NCBI RefSeq assembly: GCF_003144195.1
Contig: NW_020290001.1
Span: 1 to 64,000, forward strand
Length of the DNA stretch: 64,000 nucleotides
DNA from: Ceraceosorus guamensis
Taxonomy: Eukaryota; Basidiomycota; Exobasidiomycetes; Ceraceosorales; Ceraceosoraceae
Reading direction: 5' to 3'
The notes below the pieces were generated by a model. It saw only the letters and a list, made by a program, of their open reading frames with translations. It was not told the DNA's origin and did not search any database. The position numbers were made by a program, and so were the translations under genes. Below are positions 1-10,203 of the stretch, piece after piece. Position 1 is the first letter of the stretch. Every line of letters starts with the position of its first letter.

Positions 1-964
1 GGGGTTTGTTTCGGTGCCATCTAGGGCGTGAAGAGGCGACGGAGATGGAGGCGGGAGGTGGGGGTCGTCGCATTCGTGCAGTGAAGTGAGCGTACGATGA
101 GTCGAAGGTGCGATTCGGGCAAGCGAGATGGCGCTTGCAAGGTAACCATCAATGCGCGGCTCAAAGCTGTCAAGCCGCCTCGCAAAAGACGAGACGACTT
201 TTGCTCGTCATGTAGGCGCAATGCCGGGCTCATCATCCAAAGGGGGCGTGTCTTGATGCCCGGACGGAGCACGAGCACGTTTCCCGAAAATTAAAGGGCT
301 TTGTTGAAAAGCTGTGCACGTCTGTGGCAGAGATGCATCCCTTGCAGTCACGAGTACGAATCGCACAGCAAGGCTCCAATCGATCATTCTCTTCTGCAAC
401 ACTTCAAGGGCCCTCTCCCCGACAATTTTCTGCACAATATACGAAACGGCAGGGTTTGCTGGGCGCCTACGGCGGCGCAAGTTTTGGAGCCCCACCAGTC
501 TTGCGAGTGCGCTTTTCTGGATGCGAGTGGCCATCACACCCGTCACATGACGTGCGCGCAAGTGCCACTCGTGCCCTGGCCAAGCACGATGCTCGTAGGC
601 TTTTCGAAGCCGCTGACGCGCCACATCAACATCATCATTCGCCCACACCCTGCTTGTCTCATCTCGTCTGCTGCTCGTCCACGCTGTCGGACAGCCTGCT
701 TCTCGTTGCATCGCCTCGAGTTTGCTCGTATCGATAATCGCATCCAACTTTAGTGTCTGAAAATGTGTGTATACTTGGATCTCGCCCTGCTCCACCCTGC
801 TAAGGAAAGAAAAGAAGAAGGTCTCGACTTGACGACTTTTCAAGGATGGACAAGGGGAAATGAAGCTTGCAAAGCGGAGAAACCAGAATCCGAATGCCGC
901 CTCCCCCTTCTCTTTCTCTTTCTCTCCGTGTCTCCAGCCATCCCCTTTCTACCACGAGAGTGTC
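1..964. other. Gene-poor flank downstream of the PP2A scaffold gene
   Basis: No gene is recognised here. The longest reading frame is 211 codons on the minus strand (208-843). It is rich in Arg, Ala and Ser, overlaps equally long plus-strand frames, and has no family signature, so I do not call it a gene. The part next to the PP2A stop codon (about 895-960) is pyrimidine-rich on the plus strand. A mitochondrial or otherwise divergent small gene cannot be excluded. Confidence 0.4.
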
Positions 965-3136
965 CTAAGCAGCAGTCTTTGAGTTCTCAATGGCCTGCAG
1001 ACCCTTCTGAGCAAAGAACCTCACATCCGCATCCGAGTCCTCCTTGAGCTTCTCCAAGCCAGGCACGATCCTGCTCGACACTGCTGATCTCCCTCCATCC
1101 GTCTGAGACAAGACGCTGGCCAGCACTTCGAAGGCTTTGGCCACGTTGAAACGGATGTTGGGGATCGGATCCTCCACCATGGGAACCACAGCGTCCAGGA
1201 TCGTATCGTTGATGGCTTCAGCATTGAGCGAAGGTGCCATCGTCTGCCAATCCAAGGGTAAAGACCATCAACAATAGCACATTTCACTCGTTTTTCGCCC
1301 GCTGCTACTCACAGTGATAGCAAAGATTGTCGTCATCCTGTAAAGGTAGTTTGGGTGCACACCCATCTGCAGAACCTTGGGAATGATCGTCTGTCTAGCC
1401 CACTCGACCCCAAACACGTCCGTGAGCTTCTTCAAGTTGACAGTGGCCGCTTCTCTGATGCTGAAGACCGTGTCTCCGAGCCAAGACATGCACAGATTGG
1501 CCAGCTGCTCGTCAAAGAAGCTGACGCCCAATTGGTTTGCGAGGAGAGGAATGTACTCGATGATCGCCTGTCTGACCCGCCATTGCTTGTCCTCTGCCAG
1601 CTCGACGATGGCGGGTAATAAGGATTGAGAAAGCAGCTCAATGCCAATGACTGTGGGCATACCAAATGCGACTGCGTCAGCAAGCGTCTTTCTTCTATAA
1701 TTGCATCTAGCAATTGAAGTGCTACTCACCCTCGTTGACTTGCTCCAGCTTGGAGATGATGTTGAGCCGAACATCCGGGAAATCATCTTTCAGAAGAGAC
1801 AGGAAGAGAGGCAGCAGATGCTCAATAGTAGCATCCTTGCCAAGCAAAGGCGCCAGACCAGAGATCTGCGTAGCAAGCGCAGCTCTGACGTGTTGGCTTT
1901 GGTCTGTTGAGAGCTCTCTAACGCAGGGCAGCAATCTGGCGAGGATGATGTCCGTGTCTACCAGCTTGGCAAAGCCTGGTACCTGCCCCGATCCTGCTGT
2001 CCGCACCTCTGCTTCATTGTCTTTGAGCAGCGCGACAAAGGCCTGCACCAATTCGTCTCGCACCACATCCTGTCCAACTGCCGTCGCAAGCTGTAGAGGG
2101 GGGCCGGCCGGACACGAAGCACAAGTCAGACAGCGGCTTCAACTGGAGGGCGATGTCAATGCCAAACGCACCTTGACAAAGTGATCCGCTACCATGTAGC
2201 GTACGCGCCAGCTCTTGTCACCAACGGCTGCCCGGATGCTGGGCAGCAGGTAGCTCTTTGTCTCTTCGTGGGACACGATTTCAGCAATAGCGATGAGGTC
2301 TTGCACAGTGAGCAGTCTGACGCTGTCTTGATCATCCGAGGAGAGCTTGCGATAGAGGGGTATAATGTCCGTGACAACTTGCTCCTTTGACAGGCATTTT
2401 GCGAAAGGCTGTTGGGAAGGACAGCGCAAGCACGCGTTCAGGGCTCGGCGCAAGTGCCATCTGGAGCGACGACATCCGCCTCTTACTCACTCCGAGATCC
2501 CTCGCAGCAGCTCTGCGAACCATGGGCGTATCATCGTTGCAGAGCGCTGCAAACATTTTCCTCAAATCCTCTTGCGTGCTGGCCACATCTCCGCCCACTT
2601 TGGGGTACACGGCCGCAAAGAGGCTCGTGGCGCTCGTGCGGCTCGTGAACCAATCACCTCCGCTCAGACGCCTCAGAAGGGGAAGGTAGTGCTCGTCAAT
2701 TTGAGCCGGTGTGAGGAGGGCAGCCAGCTTCGTGATGCTTTCGGAAGCCTAAGATGTGCAGCACTACAAATGTCAGTCCACAGATCAGGTCTCCTGACTC
2801 TGAATCCTTTCACCCACGCACCTTCTCGCGAACGACGGTCTCCTCCACCGCGGCCAGGTTCTCCAGGGGCCCAAGAAGCAAGTGCGCGTAAGGTGGTCCT
2901 CCCAGATGCTCGGCAAAGCTTGGCCCAAGCTCCTCCGCGAGGGCGAGCAGGACCTCATCCTCGTCATCCAGGCTGTCTTGCAAGAAGGGCACCAGCTCAT
3001 CTCGAGCACGCTGAGGACCGAGAGCCAAGGCTATGGTGGAGATCCGATGAATTGCATTGAGACGCAACGTCACATCATCGCTCTTTAGCTCATCTATCAA
3101 GATGGCGATGGGGTAAAGGGACTCGTCTGACTCCAT
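965..3136 (-). CDS. TPD3: Protein phosphatase 2A scaffold subunit A (PR65, HEAT repeats)
   Basis: Structural A subunit of PP2A: an all-helical HEAT-repeat arch that holds the catalytic C subunit and a regulatory B subunit, in cytoplasm and nucleus. Six exons (2822-3136, 2491-2748, 2172-2408, 1730-2090, 1313-1650, 965-1243) join in frame to 595 codons, the usual length for the family (about 590). Visible hallmarks run colinearly with human and yeast PR65: [19 protein letters not shown] at the N-terminus, [14 protein letters not shown]-like [50 protein letters not shown], and [12 protein letters not shown] near the end. The start at 3136 was chosen because the DESLYP motif follows directly; an upstream in-frame ATG would add an unlikely 38 residues. 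All introns are short, with GT-AG ends. Identification is firm; single splice sites may be off. Confidence 0.95.
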
Positions 3137-4739
3137 CGTGTAATGTTGAAAAGCACTTTTCAGAGTCGAATCGATAGGTCGAGAAATCGTCTCTCTCAGT
3201 GCTGGAGTGTGAGCAGGTGCTCGAAGCTCTTTCCAGCTTGTATGCGTCAAATAGATACTGTATCAGCTCCTTGATGGACCTTGCTGTTGAAGAAGGCGGA
3301 TGGGGAGTAGGTCTGTCTCGTAGTTGAGGGATGGGGTGATCTACCTGAGACGGAGCGCTGGCAGAAGCAGCACAGTAGCATACGCTTTGATCTCTGCAAG
3401 GAACTTCTCGATGGACTGTTGTGAATATCGAGGAAGCTTCTACGAGTAGATGGAGGTGGTCGAGTGAACACGCTGTGAGCAGATCGAGCTTCAAGCCGAA
3501 TCTCGAACGCTCCATCACTGTGACTTAAACCCGTGACTCCATGGCCATGGCGCGTGACTGCATGGGCGATGTTTGGATGGATGGCCTCTGCGCTGCCCGG
3601 CTGGGTGCCCGCTTGCCTGCCAACCTGCCAACCTACACGGCGCTTCTCCTTGCGTTGCTTGACGCGCGCGCGTCAACAATATGCGCAAATCATGCGGCAC
3701 GTCCGCGCTCGATGGCTCAGCAGGTTGGAGTCAGCAGCCATCTATAATAAGCTGCAGCAGAGAGCCAGCAGCAGTGCCATCCATGCACGCCACGCGGGCT
3801 GTGCCCCCGCCATCATGTTGCGCGCCTGCGACGTCTTGCAGCAGCTGGGTTTTCCATGGGTATACACGTATACCTACCATCAATCGCCCGCGTGCCGCCT
3901 CGCCGCGCGTTGCGGCTGTATTCATGATTGCTTGCGCGTGTAGGTGCTTCAATCAATAATGAATAAGCGCTTTACACATATACTCTCACTCATCAGTCAC
4001 GAATGACGCAATTATCTGCCAACATCAGAGTCAATCAAGAATAAGTCCCAATTGTCAATGTGGTTGGCACTACTGCAACTTGGTCGACCTCACGAGGTCT
4101 GAGCACACCTCGTTGGCCACTGAGATTGAAAGGCTTAGCGGGCCGGAGAGCCTGATGAGTCGATGATCAAGACGCCGCCAGAGTTCGACTCAAAACTCGA
4201 CGCAAGACTCTTGACTCTTGACTTCGAGGGGTGCTGGCAGTCCAGATCACGTGATGGTATCAGCACGTGACTGGAATCCATGGTCCCACCAGTTGCGCAT
4301 CCGCGCGTGAGTCCACCGCACCTTGGCGTCATCATGGCGGAAGCCTCGGGCTTTCGAGCGTGGGGTCAGGTTAGGCAAGGATGGCCGGCCAGTGATGAAG
4401 TCGTGAGTGTGAGTCGCGAGTCGCGGCAGCCGGTTCTCGGACACGCTCTCACCGGCGTGTGGGACATTCGATCGATCGATGGTTGCGCTTGCACGGCTGC
4501 GCAGACGCGGGTATTCACATTCTGATTCAGTAGTCAGAGTCAGAGTGTAGTAGTGACTGGAAGGGGATGAGGAGGGTGGGAAGTGCTCGGATCGTCACGC
4601 TGATGAGTGAGTAGGCGAGGGGCGCTTGACTTGCTTCATCTCCCTCATACCATCGCTGAGCGGAACCGGCCTGCATTGCACACAGCCATCCCTTTCTCTT
4701 CGCCCTTCACCCTTCACCAACAGCGCACGTTGATCGACC
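3137..4739. other. Intergenic spacer, divergent promoters of TPD3 and the DUF2470 gene
   Basis: 1.6 kb between two divergent genes. No supportable reading frame. It contains several copies of short GTGACTC/GAGTCAC-type words (about 3525-3540, 4190-4210, 4400-4425) that recur in other spacers of this window, and a pyrimidine-rich stretch just before the ATG at 4740 that probably belongs to the 5' leader. Confidence 0.5.
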
Positions 4740-5656
4740 ATGTCGGACATCCAAGCACGGTCCAGCCGGATCCTCTCCCACCTCAACAAGGATCACAAGG
4801 ATTCCTTGCGAGCCATCGTCGCCAAAGCCGAAGGATCGGTCATCTTGCCCTACGACGTCAAGGCCACATCCATCGATGCCAAGGGTTTCACAGCAGAGTA
4901 TTACATTCATCAATCGCTCGGCAGCAAGCCTCGTCGTCAAGTCGTAAAGGTGGACTTTCCCAAGCCTTTGGAAAAGGCGGATGAAGCGAGACACGTCTTT
5001 GTCAAGCTCAGTGATGAGGCATCTGGGCTCTGGGTGAGTGAATGGCGAGCTGACCATCGGTGGGAAAAGCCCCTGAATTTAGTCAAGCTGAGTCGAGGTG
5101 CATGCAGGCTGATTGTGGACCAAGCCTTTGACTACGCGCACACAGTACCCAGTCCGATTCTCGGCTCATCCTCTGCTACCGGGAGCTGTACTGATCGCAG
5201 GTCTGCTCTACCTAGCATCAAAAGCCTACGACATTCCCGCCGCTCAGATCACCTTTTTGCCCATCCTGCAAAAGTATCCAGACGCTCCAGAAATCGCAGA
5301 AAAGATCTTCAAGACTCTAGCTGGCGTGCACACCGTCGAAGCGGTGCTCATGCTACTGTACGTGCTCAGAAAGGGCGGCAGTCTTGCCGTCGCTGTGAGT
5401 TGTCGCGGCAGGCGTTGCTTTCAGAATTTGCATTGACGTTGTAGCTCACCATTCTGCTCGCGCGAACGATTTGCAGATCAAGTGGGCCGTTCAACAACTC
5501 TTCGTCGGCTTCCCCAACTTCTTCGGATTCAAGAGTGAGTTTGAACATCTCGTCAAAGGAATTCAAGTACCGCAGAGATGTGCTCACTGACCCGCACCAC
5601 ACCTAGAAATCAACCCTACTGGTCCGAAGGACAAGAACCCTGCGAAGCTCTTGTAA
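4740..5656 (+). CDS. DUF2470-domain integral membrane protein
   Basis: Four exons (4740-5033, 5146-5394, 5477-5534, 5607-5656) give 216 residues. Residues about 5-95 form a DUF2470 domain, the fold also found at the ends of haem-oxygenase-like and pyridoxamine-oxidase-like proteins; the HLNKDHKDSL motif and a following (D/G)xKGFTAEYY segment are diagnostic. The second half has two hydrophobic segments (around HPLLPGAVLIAGLLYLAS and HTVEAVLMLLYVL), consistent with a small two-pass or three-pass membrane protein; similar DUF2470 plus short membrane-domain proteins exist in fungi. The protein ends NPAKLL. The spliced frame closes exactly (phases 0, 0, 1). Function is unknown: the domain can bind haem or flavin in some relatives, but nothing here proves that. 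Confidence 0.85.
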
Positions 5657-5816
5657 TGTCGCATCTCGCATCCCGGGTGGTTGTCTGCTCCTCTAGCAAT
5701 GCATGCCTGCGCAGCTGTGGTGTACAATGTGAGGATACAAATACACGTTCGGAAAGAGCGGTCGAACAGAGATTACAAATGAGCGCACTCTTCTGAGCGC
5801 CCGGTTCAGCGCTGGT

Positions 5817-8800
5817 CTAGAAGCCGGCAAGCCAGCGCTTGTATGCGCGGAGCTTGTTCTCGCTAGCAGGAAGGGATGGAGCTCCGCTTTTCAACATGGA
5901 CGCGGTAGTAGCATAGGCGGCTAGAGCAGGCTCCACGCTCTGCAAGAGCTCCTCGTCGGAGGCGTGATATCCGAGCGCGTTGGGCGCGTGCCCATTTGCT
6001 GCTTCACTGCACGTCCTGATGCTCGAGAAGCGCGCGACGGCTTCAGTATCGCCGTTGGCCAATTGCGCTTGGGCCACATAGATTTCTGCGTCTTCGTCTG
6101 CGATGCGAGTCGAAGGACTGGCAGCAAGATCACAAAGCTCGCGATACTGCTCTAGCCAATTCGCGTACTCGTTCGCCTCGTCTGCCGGTACCTCGGGCGC
6201 GATCAGAGCCGAAACGAGGGTTCGAAGTGCCGTAGCTGATGGTGTGGCGCCAAGGACGGCCTGAGATTGTGGATCTCCCCAGATTGGCCAAGCATCTTTC
6301 TCCGAGATCGTAAGAGCTTCCTTGAACTCGCTCGTCGAGGCGTGCTCCCACACAGTGCCACCAGCTCCTCGAGCACCTGATCGTCGCCCTTTCATTCTCG
6401 AGGCCTTTTGAGAGGTGCTGGAGCTCGCATGGTCACCTCTATTCAGACTCATCCATCGTCTCACCCCACCCATGAGGGCCCGCGGCTGCGAATCTGCTGC
6501 TATCCCAGACGTCGAGAGCTGACTTGCGCGGTCGGTCCGCGCAGGCGAAGCAGGAACAGTGGTGCCTGAACCGATGCGAGCAGTGAACGGGCTGATCAAC
6601 GTGAAAGAGGAATCGTTTTCCATCAAAGGAATAGCAGACCGAAGAGCAGACTGAGTGTCCGCGAGCGAACCAAGGCTGACGCTCCTATTGCTCGTCGAGT
6701 TTGTGGAGCTCTTTCGTCCGTGTCCCGACGCACCCTGAGCAAACCTGGAAGCCTGAACGTACGCTGCCGTCGAAGGGATGTTTGGACCTGATACGAGGCT
6801 TTGATTCACTGCAGTCATCTTGAATGCGTAGTGCCGAAGGAGATCGGTGAAAAGGCTGGGTCTATAGTACTCTGCCCAGAAGCCAAGGTCCGAAGTGGCC
6901 ACCTCAGCAAGCCGTCTTTCGTACTGTGCGAGTGACGCTCTTGGTCTGAGGTTCTGAGGAGTGTACCATTGCTGGTACGATCGTCTCGGAGTGCGCCGAG
7001 ATAATAATTGAGGTGTCGACGAAGCGGCCTTAGCAACCCTGCTGGTCTCCTCGTGCTCAGGTTCAACGCCCAAGAAAAGGTTGATTGCAGCTTGCTTATC
7101 CGCGTCAGCAAAAGAGTTGGCATAGTATCGTTTGAGTCCCTCGAGCATATCTCGCGAGTGTGAAGTCCACTGATTAAGTTTTCGATACGTCTCCATGGTG
7201 TTGACCAGGTGACTGCCTCCATATTGAAGGGCGATTGTGTCACCCAAGTCGTGATACATCTCCGTCAGCATGTCCACTGCATCGCTGTCGAAAGGTAGAC
7301 TTGGGTGGTCCAGTAAGCCAAGTGCATGGAGCTGGTGACCGAGCGCCGCTTTGCCAATGACGAACTGCGCTGCATTCGTGCGATCGAGACAGTCGACGCA
7401 ATTCACTCTCGCTACTCCATGCTGCAGCAACAGACTTTCTCTCCTGGGTCCGGCAGAGTCGAGCCCTCTTCCTGCTCCAACTTCAAAAGCATAAGGCTCC
7501 GGTCCAGAGTGGAAGAATCTTGTGCTTTCAACAGTGTCCTCCGCGATGTCCTCGAGCACTCCAATGACATCTTGATCCTGGCTCTTGCTTGCGCGGCTCA
7601 TGTCCCACGCAATGTACTTGATCTGCTTATCATCTGGCAAGAATTGGTTCAGGTACGAGACACATTCGCTGAAAGCTTGCAGCAGCTTCATCTCTCGCGG
7701 CTGCTTCTCCTTGGACTTGATTAGGTTGAGCACGATGAGCGGATACCCGTACCGGCGCAGCATGTCGTCAAAATGCAGCGCCGCAGAGCTGAAATATGGG
7801 TCAACGACCGAGATCTCGATTGGAGGTCTAGGAGACATGTTCGTCGAATCTTGCGTCCAATAGATGGGAATGCTACCTCGATGCATGACGTACGAGGTGA
7901 ATCTCGGATTCGCGCCCCATGTCCCCTTGCTGTGATTGGCATCCGAGGCTTTGGGAGCGTAGAATGGCGTAGAGAGGCCTTCCGCGACAATTTGCTCGGT
8001 CTCGACATCATTTGCAACGTGTCCATGCTCGTCGGTACCCCTCTTGAGGAATCTGGCTCCAGCAAAGTGCCTTGACCTGCGGGCAAGAAGTGTGATGTGT
8101 ATGGTACGATTGATGACGCCCAACTTGGCCTGTTCGACAAAGCCATACACCAACGGCAAGACCCATTCGGCCGCTGCCGCATCAGCATCCTCCTCGGCGC
8201 GCGGTATTTGCGCACTCGGTCCCGCACTGCGAGATGGGAGGTGAATGGACCTTCCAAAAGCGGGCAAAAGCAAATGATGATTCCAGACGAACTTTTCATT
8301 GTGACCCCACGCAGTCGTCAAAGGGAGTCCGCGTTCGCCCAGCTCCGCCTTGACGTCTCTGATCCCCGTCAAGTTATCCTGCAAAGTCTTCGTCAGATCG
8401 TAGGTGTACGAAAAGTAAAAGTTCTTGGTGAGGTCGACTTGCTTGAAAGTGTGGATCAGGCGGGCTTCTTCCGCTTCCTTCGCCTTGGACCTCCCAGGCA
8501 GATTAGCAAGAACACTTGCATGGCAGACGGAAATCATCTTATAGTCGTCTACATGATAGACGTAATGACCCCCAATGAGCGCCACCACGGACCGAGCCGA
8601 GATGAGCACCATGTGGTAACCCATCGTGAAGCGTATGAAACCCACAATCCCATAGAACCTTCCCACCTCCTTCAGACCGCCAGAAGAGCGGTTGCCCTCA
8701 TTGATCATATCCAACAATTCCGTCACTTGCTGCCGCGAGTACACGACTCGGTCAGACGTGATGTTGAGCTCCCATCTTTGATCAGGAGGAGGAGCAGAGA

Positions 8801-9603
8801 GACCGGGGTTCTGCGACTGATCTTGCTGCACCTGAGGTTGAGAAGAGCTGCTTGGCAGCCCGCTGCCTCCTTCTTTGGAGGCTGACGCAGGGTCGCCAGA
8901 TGCAGCGCTTCGCTCACTACTTTTCGAAGAGGGAGCCGTCCGATCGATCTTGAGTATGCGAAAGCGTGTCTGAGAAGTATTGAACGCGACCAGGTAGAAT
9001 CGCTGCCATACATTACCCAGGCACATACGGGAGGCCGTCGATGTGAGCAAAGCCTTCTGCATGCCAACAATTTGGGGTAAAGTACAGACTTTCACTCACA
9101 GTTCTGGTCTCCCACAAGGTGAAGCGTTTGAGCTCTCCCATTCGGCCAGTCTCGTGCTGAGACTGAGCAGCTAGTCCAGCACTCAATTTCTTGTTCTGCT
9201 CTGCTCGACTCTGAGGCACGGCGGGAGAAGTTGCAGCTCTCTTGACCGCAGGCGGAGATTCGTTCGGTCTTGCACTGGTGGGTATTCCAAGCCCTATGAG
9301 AGCATAAGCAGCGCCCGTATCAGATGGCAGCTCAGACTCTCGCAGTTTGGGAGTCGATGCGGGCTCAGTGGGTGAGGCTGGTGCTGACACCATTGTGGGT
9401 GCTCTTTCCGAGATGGCCTTTACCTGTTCGACCTTGAGATCAGGATGAGACATTGGACCCTGCATCCCGCCTGGCAGGTCAGGCTGACTAGCACTTCGAG
9501 TAGCGTCTCGCCCGGTGGAGGCATCCCGCTCTGTGCCACTGTACTGAACGTTCCCCACCTGTGCCTTGCCGCCGTGGGCGCTTACTGCTTCAACTTCAGT
9601 CAT
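5817..9603 (-). CDS. FIG4: Polyphosphoinositide 5-phosphatase Fig4 (Sac domain)
   Basis: Fig4 removes the 5-phosphate of PI(3,5)P2 on the vacuole or late endosome and works in a complex with the kinase Fab1 and scaffold Vac14. Two exons (9100-9603 and 5817-9002) give 1229 residues, longer than the usual 880-910 because of low-complexity N- and C-terminal extensions. The intron was placed so that WETRT joins RFYLVAFNTSQTRFRILKIDRT, which matches the conserved start of the Sac domain. Further hallmarks: FYFSYTYDLTKTLQ, FVWNHHLL, LLARRSRHFAGARFLKRG, DVETEQIV, and the catalytic CX5R loop RVNCVDCLDRTN with Cys near residue 703. ALQYGGSHLVNTMETYRK and YYANSFADADKQAAINLFLG follow as in human and yeast Fig4, which separates it from Sac1. 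It is divergent from MAD1 across 600 bp. Confidence 0.95.
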
Positions 9604-10203
9604 AGCGGACTTATCAGCATGATTTTGCCTAGCAGAGCGAAATTGTGAGAAGTGCTGATCACAAGCGTGTGACGTCGTCGCACGGCTTCACATTCAGCTG
9701 GTCGTGTGCGTTTTGAGTGCTCCTCAGTTGCCGGATGAGCGGGCGCTGAGCTCCGATCGACCAGTCAAGGCTCGTCTGCGACCGACCTTACTCTACCTCA
9801 CTTTTCAAAGTGCTTATTAGCGAAGGTAATTAGTTGTGTTGGTTCATATGAGGTCATGAAGATGATGAACGCAAGGTTGGAACAGAATGGTCGTCCATCC
9901 ATTCGTGACTCGTGACTCAAGACTCACGACTGACATGGATGAGGCTCGTGCATGTACAAGCGCGCATGATATCGCCCCTCGCCCGCACCGCCTCGACTGC
10001 TCGACGCGTCTCCCAGCCGGTCTCAGCAAAGCAACACCATCCAGCATCGCCGGCCCTTGTATCGAGCTGCGCTTGCTCCACTCATCTTTTCCTTTCAAGT
10101 TTCGAAGCTTACACGGCTGTCTCGTCACCACATTCGCATCTTCTTTTGTCCACATCTCAAGCGGCGTCTCTGACATTCGAATCACTCAGTGTGATCCTTC
10201 GAT
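9604..10203. promoter_or_regulatory. Shared upstream region of FIG4 and MAD1
   Basis: 600 bp between two divergently transcribed genes, so both promoters must lie here. No clear TATA box. A run of GTGACTC/GACTCAC words at about 9903-9935 belongs to the dispersed spacer word family of this window. Confidence 0.45.

Noticed and set aside
208-843. 211-codon minus-strand frame near the window start
   Set aside because: Overlaps plus-strand frames of similar length, is biased to Arg/Ala/Ser, and has no family motif; more likely chance in GC-rich DNA.
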